DNA of 64,000 nt from JBGASG01 sp046328035. GTDB taxonomy: Bacteria; Cyanobacteriota; Vampirovibrionia; Obscuribacterales; Obscuribacteraceae. Each line of letters starts with the position of its first letter. The first letter of the stretch is position 1. Shown here in pieces: positions 17,081 through 25,317 of this stretch. Location: NCBI GenBank assembly GCA_046328035.1, contig JAXLXI010000011.1, forward strand, positions 1 to 64,000. The letters are read 5' to 3'. The position numbers and the translations under genes were made by a program. The notes under the pieces were generated by a model. It had not been told where the DNA came from. It saw nothing but the letters and a program-made list of their open reading frames with translations, and ran no database searches.

Positions 17081-18367
17081 TTACTCCATGAAATCGAGAT
17101 CGCGGTCGCGTTTTCTTTTCTGTATTTCGCGCTCTTTACTCGAATCTTTGCGAACGTTTTTGTTGTCTTCTATCGATTGATCAATCTTGTCGATGATTTC
17201 TTCGTCAGAAGCTTTGTCGTCTGGATTCACGCGACTTCGTTGTTTGGCCTCAACGTCGCGTTTGGCGTCTTCGAGATCGTCTCGATTTTCTTTGAGCCGA
17301 TCCCTTTGGTCAGTGAGAGGAATCCAGCGCACGATTTCTGCGGCCATTACTGCTTCCGTCATGAACAGGCCCATGATTGGGTTTCGCATCATTTCTTGCT
17401 GCAGTGGTGAGTACCAGCGATTTGCCGATGGCTTGTTGCGCGCATACTCTTCTTTTGTTTGAGCCGCCTTCGCGTCATTCAACTGGCGTTCTATTTCGCC
17501 AGAGAACTGCGCTCGATCTTTCTGCTCAATCCAACTTGCCAGCCGTTTGTAGTCCTCCTTCGGTAGCCTGAGGGATTTGTCAGTGTTGTCATGCAAGAAC
17601 CGCCTGAGCCCGGTCAGTCGCTCATAACCGTCGTTCTTTGAGAAGCTCTGCCCAAGGTATTCGAATGAGTCCTTCGGATCCTCTGGCTGCTTCGCGCTCC
17701 ATTCGTGATAGGGCTCAAGCTGTTCTCTGACAATTTTCTTGTGCAGCCAGGGAAGCTCTTCGCCACTCTGAATTCGCTCTTGGCGCGCCTTCTCGAATTG
17801 AAGTTGACGTTCCTTGCTTCTCTCCTTCTGTTTTTCTTGGCGTGCAAGTTCAGCCATGCGGCAGTCCGAGTACTGAGTGCGTTCTAGGTAGCGGTCACCG
17901 AACTCCTTCATCAGGTCGTAATCTTTCTTGTCGAATCTAACGAGTCGTCCTTCTTTGTCGCTCGGGAGAACAACCACGTGTATGTGGCGGTGGTCAGTAT
18001 TGTTGTGCGTAACCGCCCACCACTCAAGATCAAGTCCCTTCTCCGATCCCAGCTGCTGCATCACCTCCCTTGTGAATTCTTTTGGATCGTTGGGGCGTAC
18101 TTCCGGCGAGAGCGTCAGTTTGTGTATAACTACCTCGCGCCCTTCGTACTCGCGTATTTTGGTTCGCATCTCCTTGGCGTCGGCGGAGTCTTCGGTGTCT
18201 GTGAATACGTCGCGACCGCCTTCTTCCAAATCTTTTCCGGGACGATGCTGGATGTATTTGACGTGTCCGAGGGCCGCGCCGATTGCAAGCGACCTGGCGG
18301 TTTTCAACCGCACCCCAGCGCGCTGTTTCGCCTTTACCGAAATGTAGCTGTGGCGGACAATCATCAT
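17081..18367 (-). CDS. Conjugative relaxase / mobilisation nuclease
   Basis: Nicks oriT and pilots single-stranded DNA during transfer. The metal-binding histidine motif appears as HNNTDHRHIHVVV (H121, H126, H128, H130), the relaxase motif III. A Tyr in RHSYISVKAK or HVKYIQH near the N-terminus is the likely nicking residue. After about residue 160 the protein becomes highly charged and helical (KQKERSKERQLQFEKARQER), ending in a Lys/Arg/Asp-rich tail. The start overlaps the upstream ribbon-helix-helix stop as ATGA. The order RHH, relaxase, coupling protein is a standard mobilisation operon. The MOB class was not assigned with certainty. Confidence 0.87.
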   Translation of the reverse strand: MMIVRHSYISVKAKQRAGVRLKTARSLAIGAALGHVKYIQHRPGKDLEEGGRDVFTDTEDSADAKEMRTKIREYEGREVVIHKLTLSPEVRPNDPKEFTREVMQQLGSEKGLDLEWWAVTHNNTDHRHIHVVVLPSDKEGRLVRFDKKDYDLMKEFGDRYLERTQYSDCRMAELARQEKQKERSKERQLQFEKARQERIQSGEELPWLHKKIVREQLEPYHEWSAKQPEDPKDSFEYLGQSFSKNDGYERLTGLRRFLHDNTDKSLRLPKEDYKRLASWIEQKDRAQFSGEIERQLNDAKAAQTKEEYARNKPSANRWYSPLQQEMMRNPIMGLFMTEAVMAAEIVRWIPLTDQRDRLKENRDDLEDAKRDVEAKQRSRVNPDDKASDEEIIDKIDQSIEDNKNVRKDSSKEREIQKRKRDRDLDFME

Positions 18368-18774
18368 TGCTCGACAACCTTACTCATTCTTTCGGCGATT
18401 GATTTTTCGTCGTCTTCAAGACGCTTGCGCATTTTTCCTTTGACGAGATTCGATGCCGAGATGAATCTCTCTTGCATTTTGTTCTCGACATGATTCTGCC
18501 AAGCCAGCTCATACAGGGTTCCTGTTTGCGCGCCCTGGCGAGCCAGCATTCCGCAAATGCGGTCAGTCATGTTCTTGATGTTCTTTGATAGCTCGGATTC
18601 GTTTTTGCTTTCTTTACTTTTCTCCAGATTATCGAGATACATGCGGATCGCTTCACGCGCAATTTCGGATCTGGTCTTGCGTTTTAGCTTGCATGCGGCC
18701 AATAATCTCTCGTCATCGACTGCTGAGAGATAGGTGTCAATTTTTCTCTTGAGGTTGTTGCTTAGTTTGGACAT
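18364..18774 (-). CDS. Ribbon-helix-helix relaxosome accessory protein (MobC/NikA-like)
   Basis: Probable oriT-binding partner of the relaxase. The N-terminal 50 residues (LKRKIDTYLSAVDDERLLAA, then KTRSEIAREAIRMYL) match the ribbon-helix-helix pattern of relaxosome proteins: a short strand followed by a helix with SEIAREAIR. The remainder is helical and charged. It is the first gene of the mobilisation operon and lies next to the repeat-rich intergenic region proposed as oriT. Confidence 0.78.
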   Translation of the reverse strand: MSKLSNNLKRKIDTYLSAVDDERLLAACKLKRKTRSEIAREAIRMYLDNLEKSKESKNESELSKNIKNMTDRICGMLARQGAQTGTLYELAWQNHVENKMQERFISASNLVKGKMRKRLEDDEKSIAERMSKVVEQ

Positions 18775-19076
18775 ATCTGTCCTCCGGTTCTATAGATGCG
18801 TAACCCGCTTGCCTTAGCGGATAAAAACAGTGGATTTTGCGAGGCGAGCCCGTCATGTCGGTTCTATAGAGCCCCACGGGTGGTGACATAGCGGATAAGA
18901 GGAAATTCTCTTTATCTTGCCTTACCGTATGGTGAGACCAACGGTTCGGGCTCGCTTCGCTCGGTCATGTATTGCGCGTCGCTGCCTGCTCCGCGCGGTT
19001 TGTTTGACGGTGCGTGATTGGCGTTTACGGTGCTTTCGATTTGTTGTTGCGCGTTGACGCGCTGTTTCGATGTGTG
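18775..19076. other. Candidate oriT region with composite direct repeats
   Basis: Gene-free stretch upstream of the mobilisation operon. GGTTCTATAGA occurs at 18786 and 18860, and TAGCGGATA at 18815 and 18889. The two parts are 29 bases apart in both copies, so the composite unit is repeated with a 74-bp period while its middle differs. An imperfect inverted repeat CTTACC-GTAT-GGTGAG (18923-18938) and an AGAG..CTCT hairpin (18899-18912) follow. Position and structure fit an origin of transfer. The nick site was not identified. Confidence 0.45.
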
Positions 19077-19313
19077 TTAGCGATTGATGTTTCGTGAATT
19101 TGTCAGCATTGCTGACAGGGCTTGTATTGCTGAAACAACTAGCGTACAGACGGCTCGAAAGACCGTGACGATCAACGTGGACAGCAGTCCTAGAAGCATG
19201 CCGACAAGTTGTCCAACGATATCGAAGACCGGCTTCAACACCATTCCTGGATTTCCTCCAGCAATGCCGACAAAGATCATCAGGGTGAAGATGAGTAGAA
19301 GTATCTGTTCCAT
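19077..19313 (-). CDS. Small hydrophobic membrane protein
   Basis: 78 residues, almost entirely hydrophobic, with two predicted membrane segments (LLLIFTLMIFVGIAGG and LVGMLLGLLSTLIVTVF) and a short polar C-terminus. Its location upstream of the mobilisation genes suggests a transfer-related membrane role such as a pilin- or channel-like subunit, but no signature supports that. It might also be an entry-exclusion or holin-like protein. Confidence 0.5.
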   Translation of the reverse strand: MEQILLLIFTLMIFVGIAGGNPGMVLKPVFDIVGQLVGMLLGLLSTLIVTVFRAVCTLVVSAIQALSAMLTNSRNINR

Positions 19314-19345
19314 GTTAGTTCTCCAGTTCCGTTAAGCGAAGGCTC

Positions 19346-19585
19346 TTAAGTGCTTTGAGGTTGCTCGACGCCCTGCAGGTGTTGCAGGATGAAAGCGTCG
19401 AGATCGATTTTTCGGTAGCGCACCAGGCGGCCGATCTTCACGCACGGCAAAAAACGACGGCCGGTACACTTCCACACAGCAAGCGTCTGCTCAGCTACTC
19501 CTAGATAAGCAGCGGCTTCTCTGCGCGTTAATAGAATGGAGTTCGCTGCGCGCACTCCGTCAGGGGTGTGTTCATTTGTTTTCAT
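19346..19585 (-). CDS. Excisionase-type helix-turn-helix protein
   Basis: 79-residue DNA-binding protein of the MerR-like/excisionase superfamily. The core is ILLTRREAAAYLGVAEQTLA, then VWKCTGRRF, then VKIGRLVRYRKIDLDAFI, the usual helix-turn-helix plus wing. The ATG at 19585 is chosen; the longer frame to 19690 runs through a terminator region. Close relatives are at 25572-25820 and, decayed, inside the IS66-like element. Such proteins direct excision or regulate element genes. A terminator and a tiny ORF lie just upstream on the same strand. Confidence 0.8.
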   Translation of the reverse strand: MKTNEHTPDGVRAANSILLTRREAAAYLGVAEQTLAVWKCTGRRFLPCVKIGRLVRYRKIDLDAFILQHLQGVEQPQST

Positions 19586-19678
19586 TGTTCTAATACCTTT
19601 TCGACTGGTCGCAAGAGTTCGGCGGCACCATGAACTAACAGTAGTGCCGCACGCATTGCGAGGAATGAAAGCTGTTGC

Positions 19679-19710
19679 AAAAAAGCTCAAACCAGAAACA
19701 TGATTTGAGC
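19679..19710 (-). terminator. Rho-independent terminator upstream of helix-turn-helix gene
   Basis: On the minus strand a perfect 7-bp stem GCTCAAA/TTTGAGC (19710-19704 and 19691-19685) is followed by six T. It lies between a tiny ORF (19783-19742) and the helix-turn-helix start at 19585, so it may act as an attenuator. Confidence 0.7.
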
Positions 19711-19741
19711 GCGAGATGGATATTTGATGATGATGGTCCGG

Positions 19742-19783
19742 CTAAGCGGCTGCAGCGCCATCAATTTCGGTGCACAATTCCAT
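19742..19783 (-). CDS. Possible 13-residue leader peptide
   Basis: ATG at 19783 reads MELCTEIDGAAAA then TAG, 31 bases before the terminator. The sequence before the start (GGCAGCGGTACAATG) resembles that before a 9-residue ORF at 26022-25993, which has the same relation to a terminator and a helix-turn-helix gene. No ribosome site is clear. Confidence 0.2.
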   Translation of the reverse strand: MELCTEIDGAAAA

Positions 19784-19855
19784 TGTACCGCTGCCGATCG
19801 ATTTTCTGGCAATGGGGAATTTTGCGGAGCGCGACCTGGGGAAAAGGATAGTACG

Positions 19856-21034
19856 TTACTTCAGCAGGTATTTCGTCAGGTCTATTTTGGGTTGCCCCTT
19901 TCGCCTCACCAAAAGAAACTTGCTGTTTTCCTGGCTGACTTGGATATGGTAGTAGAAGCGGTCATCTTTTTGAGTGATATTCATACCAGCAAGCCACTGT
20001 TGAAAGTCTGAAAATGGGATCAAAAGCAAATTCGCTTCGGAGCCGCATCCCAAAGCGAGATATGAGCGATTTGCACTTTCCAAAAACTCTTGCTGGTGAG
20101 GATGAAACGCATACCAAAAATATGGTTGACTGTATCTCTCGTGGACCTTGGACACAGCACAAACAACAGCCAATGAATTATCCGGCGTTGCAAACTTGAT
20201 CTTGGAACGCTTTACCAATTTCTTTCCAAGGTGCTGCTCTATACGGGATATACATTGATCGTTAAAGGCCACCGGTGTGAGCTTGGTTGATGTTTGGTCA
20301 GGCTGCCCATCGAGATCTTCCGGCGGAATGTCTCCTTCGTCCTGTTGCTGAACTTCTTCGGTTGCAGAGAACAGGATATCGATGATGGCATCCAGCTTGG
20401 TGAACTCTCGTGGTATCAGAATTTCGTAAATACGCTTTGTAATAACTGGATCTTCGACTTGCTCTTTGACCTTCATGAGACGACAGAGAGCATCAACGCT
20501 GATGAGTCGCATTTCCCACGCGTGGCGCGAGCCCCGAATCTGTGCCTCTAAGTCTCCGGTATCTTCGCGCCCGACAATTACGAGCAGGGAGGAAGCCTCA
20601 GCTGCCATGGAGTTGTCTACGATTAGGCTGCGCCGGTACTGCGCGATCTTATTGAGATCGATTCGGTATGCATCTGTGGTTTTGACTTCGACGAGAATGC
20701 AGTATCCGTCTGGCAGGCGCCAGAGCCCGTCGTTACCTACTTTTCCGACTACTCCCTTATATCTACCGTGTTCAACCGTAAATCCAAGTCGTACACCAAT
20801 CTCGTTGATGACATCTTGGAGTGCAAAGCCGCCATCGGTGATTGCTGTTTTCAAGCATTCGTCAGCGTAACGCTCAAGAAAGGCGGATGGAAGATGACTA
20901 AGAAGCAGGCGAAAATCATCTGAAGCTTTACTGCCGTCACGGAGCCGCCCTTCGCCGGCAAATGCAATGATTTGTGCGACAGATTTATCTGTGATTTGTT
21001 CAGGCGAATTCAGCCAGAGGTTGGTAAGCGACAT
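19856..21034 (-). CDS. Putative PD-(D/E)XK nuclease-like protein, solitary
   Basis: Not assigned to a named family. Around residue 130 the pattern GLWRLPDGYCILVEVKTTD fits a PD-(D/E)XK core (D, then E-V-K). An N-terminal helical domain precedes it. The C-terminal half (from about residue 260) looks like a separate domain (SRIEQHLGKKLVKRSKIKFA, HERYSQPYFWYAFHP), perhaps target recognition. The ATG at 21034 is preferred over 21070. A palindromic operator candidate lies immediately upstream at 21060-21090. Orphan nucleases of this sort in islands are often defence genes. No methylase adjoins it. Confidence 0.65.
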   Translation of the reverse strand: MSLTNLWLNSPEQITDKSVAQIIAFAGEGRLRDGSKASDDFRLLLSHLPSAFLERYADECLKTAITDGGFALQDVINEIGVRLGFTVEHGRYKGVVGKVGNDGLWRLPDGYCILVEVKTTDAYRIDLNKIAQYRRSLIVDNSMAAEASSLLVIVGREDTGDLEAQIRGSRHAWEMRLISVDALCRLMKVKEQVEDPVITKRIYEILIPREFTKLDAIIDILFSATEEVQQQDEGDIPPEDLDGQPDQTSTKLTPVAFNDQCISRIEQHLGKKLVKRSKIKFATPDNSLAVVCAVSKVHERYSQPYFWYAFHPHQQEFLESANRSYLALGCGSEANLLLIPFSDFQQWLAGMNITQKDDRFYYHIQVSQENSKFLLVRRKGQPKIDLTKYLLK

Positions 21035-21059
21035 TAGGGCTCGCGGGAATGCAAAAAGA

Positions 21060-21090
21060 CAGGTTGACAATATATCATCTTGTTAACCTG
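21060..21090 (-). promoter_or_regulatory. Inverted repeat upstream of solitary nuclease gene
   Basis: CAGGTTGACAA (21060-21070) and TTGTTAACCTG (21080-21090) are complementary at 10 of 11 positions around a TATATCATC spacer that contains a possible -10. The distance to the start at 21034 is 25 bases, suitable for an operator. Confidence 0.4.
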
Positions 21091-21353
21091 ACCCGGGCGT
21101 TTCGGTTCACCAGGTGCGGGCTTGACGTAACAAGCGGGCCGATGTTCCCAGGCTCTTGGTGAATTCGCGTCTAGGGTTTTTCCCATAACAACCGGTCTCG
21201 CCATTTGAGAAACTTGTATTGGTGGAACGAGTGGCATACCACTCGCCAGAAAGAAACGCCCCAGAAGTCGAGCACGCTTTCCAGTCGTTAGCGGCGCTTT
21301 GAGATGCGCCGACGGCTATTGAAAAGAGATGCAAGTCTCTGGAGGATCGAAAA

Positions 21354-21683
21354 TTGGAAATTAAACTGACCTTGGTCACCAAGCGAAACCCTAAAGACGT
21401 AAAAGGGTTTGATTCTACGGTCGGCGCCATCGTTGACGCCGATAACAATCTCGTTTGTCTCGTGCCCGTAACCCGGATGGACTGGGTTTACGATTGCCTG
21501 TCGGCAAAGACGAAGACAGATCATCTATTCACCGTGCTGTCCAGAATGACAGACGATGAGGTTAGGTTGTGCACTGGGTGCAAGCGCAATGCCGCCGAAC
21601 CTAGAGAACAGCCAGTCAAAAGCGAATCCAAAGTGGTTCGCTTTCCACCAGTGAGACGTAAGACACCGCCCCTGGTGTCATAA
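21354..21683 (+). CDS. Hypothetical protein
   Basis: 109 residues, not recognised. It starts with TTG at 21354 behind a good GGAGG eight bases upstream. The N-terminal 60 residues look like a beta-rich domain (MEIKLTLVTKRNP, FDSTVGAIVDADNNLVCLVP). A Cys pair CTGC is at about residue 73, and the tail is basic and Pro-rich. The gene is alone on the plus strand between minus-strand genes and is followed by a strong terminator. A structural role in the element is possible, but there is no direct evidence. Confidence 0.5.
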   Translation: MEIKLTLVTKRNPKDVKGFDSTVGAIVDADNNLVCLVPVTRMDWVYDCLSAKTKTDHLFTVLSRMTDDEVRLCTGCKRNAAEPREQPVKSESKVVRFPPVRRKTPPLVS

Positions 21684-21788
21684 GCTAGCGGCGCTAACAA
21701 GCGCTGCATCCGGCTCACTCAACTAATCTTATTCGTGCCGACTTCTGAGCGTTTCCACCAGTTTTCTATAAAGCCTGAAAATGTATAA

Positions 21789-21824
21789 GCAGCCCACCAG
21801 TTTGTTGGTGGGCTGCTCTTTGTT
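21789..21824 (+). terminator. Rho-independent terminator
   Basis: Perfect 11-bp stem GCAGCCCACCA/TGGTGGGCTGC (21789-21799, 21806-21816) with a 6-base loop followed by a T-rich tract. It ends the 21354-21683 transcript and may also serve the convergent RadC-family gene. Confidence 0.8.
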
Positions 21825-21838
21825 TACCTATTCGCTTT

Positions 21839-22306
21839 TTAGGTCCATAAGGAGCTTCGCGTTTCGCGCAAACTGCTTAGGCCGTTGGAGCTGACAATGA
21901 TGTGATCGATTACTTTGACGCCCATCAGGTCGCCTGCTCTAATCAACGTTTCTGTCACTTCGATGTCCTCCGGGCTGGGTGTCAAAGATCCTGCCGGATG
22001 ATTGTGCGCGACCAAGACCGCGTGCGAATTGGCGAGAAGTGCTGCTTTGAACACCTCACGTGGATGTACCAAGCTGGCCGACACTGTTCCGTGCGAGACG
22101 ATGTGATATCCAATTACTTGATGTTTTGCGTCGAGATGGAAAGCTACGAAGTGCTCTTCGGAATACAGTTTCAATGGCTCAACAAATCTTTCTATGTCGT
22201 CCGGGCAGCCAATGGGAACTGGCTGTGCACCGGGTTCCTTGATCAATGCTAAACGCATTTGCGGAACGATGTATTTCAGGTGTCGCTTTAGATGTCTCGT
22301 ATTCAC
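21839..22306 (-). CDS. RadC-family JAB/MPN-domain protein
   Basis: Member of the RadC family, common on integrative elements and genomic islands; the biochemical role is unclear despite the DNA repair name. The metal-binding JAMM motif reads LVAHNHPAGSLTPSPED (H-x-H ... D), and a preceding Glu lies in SEEHFVAF. The N-terminal helix-hairpin-helix domain of full-length RadC is absent, as usual for mobile-element copies. The GTG at 22306 is chosen because GGAGGAAGG lies directly before it; the frame to 22348 lacks this site. Length 155 residues. Confidence 0.85.
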   Translation of the reverse strand: MNTRHLKRHLKYIVPQMRLALIKEPGAQPVPIGCPDDIERFVEPLKLYSEEHFVAFHLDAKHQVIGYHIVSHGTVSASLVHPREVFKAALLANSHAVLVAHNHPAGSLTPSPEDIEVTETLIRAGDLMGVKVIDHIIVSSNGLSSLRETRSSLWT

Positions 22307-22566
22307 TTTCCTTCCTCCGGTTTTTGCTGCGGCGTTTCGCCTCAACACCGGGGCACGGGGTTGGCTCCGTGGGTCAAGCGGAAATATAACTCTGACAAGC
22401 CTTGTCTCTCATCAGCGCTTGACGCACGGTGGCGCCGACCTCGTAAACTTCGAAGAACAGAAACGCTTTGACAAAGTTGTAGTGCGGGCTCTAGCTGTTT
22501 TCGGTTGACTCAGCGGGGCAAAAACCACATTTGGACTTGTGCGACAGTGACGACAGCGCATGAAGC

Positions 22567-22613
22567 AAAAAAGAAAAGGAATCAGCAGGGACTTGCGCCC
22601 CTGCTTTCGATTC
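22567..22613 (-). terminator. Terminator after ssb-like gene
   Basis: On the minus strand, AGCAGGG/CCCTGCT with outer GGAATC/GATTCC arms forms a hairpin followed by TTTTCTTTTTT. It is placed 18 bases after the SSB stop. Confidence 0.7.
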
Positions 22614-22630
22614 CGCGTTGGACTACGGAA

Positions 22631-22987
22631 CTAGGCGGTCTGTGCCTCATCCCGAGCTGGCTTCTTGCCACACAAGTGGAAGCTGGTGAGCTTGATGACT
22701 GGCTTTGTCATCTGCACTTTGACACCGTTCACCTCTTTGGGATAAGTGCTGATCGCTAGCCGGCCATTTACTACGACTTCGCGTCCCTTTGTGATGCTCT
22801 TCAAGACGCGCTCACCAAGACCGTTCCAGGCATCAACATCAATCCACATTGTCTTGTCTTCGTCGGTATTGGAAGAGAATTCTTTTACCGCAACCGAGAA
22901 TTTGACCACCTTGTTTCCGGTGTCCCCGAAAGAGACTGTATGGGGAGCTTGTCCGACATGACCGACGATAGTGATCGAGTTGTTCAA
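22631..22987 (-). CDS. ssb: Single-stranded DNA-binding protein
   Basis: OB-fold SSB that coats single-stranded DNA, here probably serving element transfer or replication. NNSITIVGHVGQAPHTVSF, KVVKFSVAV, DEDKTMWIDVDAWNGLGE, GREVVVNGRLAIST and YPKEVNGVKV follow the SSB fold in order. It is short (118 residues) and lacks the long acidic-tipped C-terminal tail of chromosomal SSBs, ending KPARDEAQTA. The TTG at 22987 is chosen for its strong GGAGGTG; no ATG in the frame has a ribosome site. Confidence 0.87.
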   Translation of the reverse strand: MNNSITIVGHVGQAPHTVSFGDTGNKVVKFSVAVKEFSSNTDEDKTMWIDVDAWNGLGERVLKSITKGREVVVNGRLAISTYPKEVNGVKVQMTKPVIKLTSFHLCGKKPARDEAQTA

Positions 22988-23657
22988 TTGGCACCTCCAG
23001 TGCGTGTTAGTGCGCCAGAAAATGACACAAGCGCCAGCCGCGTTAGCGCTTTTTGCTGCTGCATGGACGCGAAGCACCCTTTAGGGTTTGCCATTGCAGC
23101 AAGCAAAAAGTTGTGTCAGCGTTCGCACGTTAGGACATGCAGTGGTGGTGCTATATTTTCCAACTCGGTTCTCTCGTGGGCTTGTTGGTGCGCCATCTTC
23201 AGCTCTTCGAGCGGTAGGAAAGGGGCTAGCAGCATGGTTACAAAAGAAGGCGGACAATGAGCCGAAGACCCGAAATGATGGTTTGCCTCTGGAACGAATG
23301 GTCATGGCGTCGTGAGCACCAGAGAAGCGACGACACGAAGCTTGCCTGGCAAGACATGCCGAATTCAACGAGGACGGGTCGAAGCGCGTCAGACATCTCT
23401 CTCTCTCAGCAACCAGTGTGACAAGAACCGAGGATTGGGCTACTACTGCCGGATTCGTTTGTTCTGAGCGGAAAGATCGAGGCAGGTGTAGGATGCGTTC
23501 TGGGTGCTTGCCTTGTTTGTCTTGACCGCTCCGCTAAAATTCTCAGGGCGAAGGCGTGCTTGTTTTGCATCTGCCGTCTATCGCCCGCCTTCGCTCGTAA
23601 GCCATAAAGCGGGGCGAGTCAAGACGGGTCGTCACGTTCAAAAGAACTACTAAAGAA
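22988..23657. other. 670-base stretch without a supported gene
   Basis: Open frames on both strands here (for example 23081-23368 minus) are short, Arg/Cys-rich and lack ribosome sites. No RNA gene or long repeat was recognised. It probably contains the ssb promoter at its left end and otherwise decayed sequence. Confidence 0.5.
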
Positions 23658-23684
23658 ACGGACCCGGCTTCCAGCCGAGCCCGT
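23658..23684 (-). terminator. Terminator after J-domain gene
   Basis: ACGGGCTCGGCT and AGCCGGGTCCGT pair with one mismatch around a 3-base loop on the minus strand, followed by TTTCTTTAG. It sits 10 bases beyond the stop at 23694. Confidence 0.7.
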
Positions 23685-23693
23685 CAAAGTTAT

Positions 23694-24785
23694 TTACGCC
23701 GCTATGTGCTGCAACTCTTTTTTGAAGTCGCTCACGACCTTTTCTGCTATCTGTTTGCAGGAGAAGGAATTGATTGGCGATGTCGCTTGTACTTGCATCG
23801 CGAAAACCACTGAGTATGCGCCCGGTCGAGCCTCGAAGACAATCTTCAGACAACGTGAGCGTTTTACTTCTGGAAACACTTCTTCTTCGAAATGCAGCGT
23901 TGCTTCCTGTGCCGCGCCGTTCGCGGCAAACTTCCAAGTTCCATTCGCAGCGGCATGTTTTTCAATAATGCTTTTTGCGAGGTCTACGGTATCGTTGACG
24001 GTGTGATTGCTGCGGAAGTACATCTCTTTCTGCTGGAGCCTTATCAGCTCGGCTTCCGCGAAGAACCAGCGGAAGATGTAGCATGTGCAGCAGCCTGAAA
24101 CAAGCAACATTGTCATCATGAGCCAATCAGGATAGTGCCCTGGTAGCTCGGGAAAGATTTGACCGAGTGTGCCCGATATGACGAACAATGGTCCGAACAG
24201 CGCGGCGAATCCGAGAATCATTGCCAGGAATGACGGCTCTGGCCCGTTGCAGTGCTTTTCGATCTTTTGCACAAGCTCCTGTAGTGGTGAGAGCTTCAAT
24301 TCTGAAGCCGTAAACCATCCGGTATTTGGCGCAGTCTTCTTCGATTCTTCTTGCGATGTGCTTGAGTTGCCCGTCTGTGACCCAGCGTTGCGCTGGTTCT
24401 GATGTGCATGGTTTTGTTTTTGTTGATTTCGCGTTCCTTGGTTTGTCTGCGATTTGCTGCTGTTGGATTGCGATTGACTTGAGTTATGGTTTGTTGATCT
24501 ATTCGAGTTTGCCGACTTGCCTTGCGTATTCGTCTGTTGGTTAGTCGTGCTGCGCGGCGGCGTTGCATGCGGATTGGTCTCAAACCATTTCTTCAAGATG
24601 TCGCGCGCATTGTTCAGCTGCTTTTGTTTTTCTAGCGCAATCTGATAGTGCTTTGGATTGCGCGCGTGGCGGTCTGGATGATGGATGCGTGATAGCTTTC
24701 GCCAGCGTTCGTTTACTTCTTTCAGACCTGCACCGAACGGTAATTCCAGGGCTGCATAACAGGCTTCAAAGTTCATGGTAGCCAT
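23694..24785 (-). CDS. J-domain (DnaJ-like) membrane protein
   Basis: 363 residues. The N-terminal J domain (about 5-70) has the HPD motif at residues 36-38 (RIHHPDRHARNPKH) for stimulating an Hsp70. A long Asn/Gln/Ser/Thr-rich low-complexity linker follows (about 75-160), rich in TNQ and SQS repeats. Two hydrophobic segments come next (FLAMILGFAALFGPLFVISG and WLMMTMLLVSGCCTCYIF), then a soluble C-terminal domain of about 120 residues. The ATG at 24785 gives MATMNFEACY; the longer frame to 24932 overlaps the neighbouring gene. A membrane-tethered co-chaperone on a mobile island is unusual, and its role is unknown. Confidence 0.75.
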   Translation of the reverse strand: MATMNFEACYAALELPFGAGLKEVNERWRKLSRIHHPDRHARNPKHYQIALEKQKQLNNARDILKKWFETNPHATPPRSTTNQQTNTQGKSANSNRSTNHNSSQSQSNSSKSQTNQGTRNQQKQNHAHQNQRNAGSQTGNSSTSQEESKKTAPNTGWFTASELKLSPLQELVQKIEKHCNGPEPSFLAMILGFAALFGPLFVISGTLGQIFPELPGHYPDWLMMTMLLVSGCCTCYIFRWFFAEAELIRLQQKEMYFRSNHTVNDTVDLAKSIIEKHAAANGTWKFAANGAAQEATLHFEEEVFPEVKRSRCLKIVFEARPGAYSVVFAMQVQATSPINSFSCKQIAEKVVSDFKKELQHIAA

Positions 24786-24808
24786 GTTTAGTTCCTCAGT
24801 GTGCGCTT

Positions 24809-25243
24809 TCAAGCGGAAAGAGCGGGCATTACTGCCCGCTCTAGAAGAGAGATTGGTTGTGGGTGCACTTGCAGGACCAGAGCGAGCGCGTTGTATTTCA
24901 TTGCTTCGCGATGCTTGCCTTGTCTGCAACAAACATGACCGAGAAGCTTGTAGATTGCGATGATGCGCGCATTGTCTGCTGGAGCAACCTTCGCGACTAT
25001 CCGATACGCCGTCTTGAGGGCCTTTTCTGCAAGTCGGTAGCCGTTGCGTCGACCGACCTGTGCATGCGCGGCTTTGATGAGCGCATCAGCTACTCGTTCC
25101 GGTGATTGGATTTTGCTTGAAACGTCCTCTCCGAGTGCATAAAGTCTTTCGACGAGTTCTTCGTAAAGCGCTTCGGCTCTGTCGAGTCGTGTGAATGCGT
25201 CATTGCCGAAAGCTACAGCACTTTTCAAGTTGAGTTTTTCCAT
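24809..25243 (-). CDS. Hypothetical helical (TPR-like) protein
   Basis: 144 residues, entirely helical in appearance with repeats resembling tetratricopeptide units: AEALYEELVERLYALGE, YRLAEKALKTAYRIVAKVAP, and YKLLGHVCCRQGKHREAMKY NALAL. The start at 25243 has AAGGAGAAAA upstream. It lies just before the J-domain gene on the same strand (23 bases), so the two may be co-expressed. The style is like the small TPR protein at 50063-50506 in the chromosomal half. Confidence 0.6.
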   Translation of the reverse strand: MEKLNLKSAVAFGNDAFTRLDRAEALYEELVERLYALGEDVSSKIQSPERVADALIKAAHAQVGRRNGYRLAEKALKTAYRIVAKVAPADNARIIAIYKLLGHVCCRQGKHREAMKYNALALVLQVHPQPISLLERAVMPALSA

Positions 25244-25317
25244 TGTTTTTCTCCTTATGCAAGAAGGAGAGAACCAAGTAAATCAGCCCTCTCCTTCCGA
25301 AAAGTTTTTGTTTTTCG

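Noticed and set aside
23081..23368. 95-residue minus-strand ORF after ssb
   Set aside because: Cys/Arg-rich shadow composition, no start signal, no recognisable motif.
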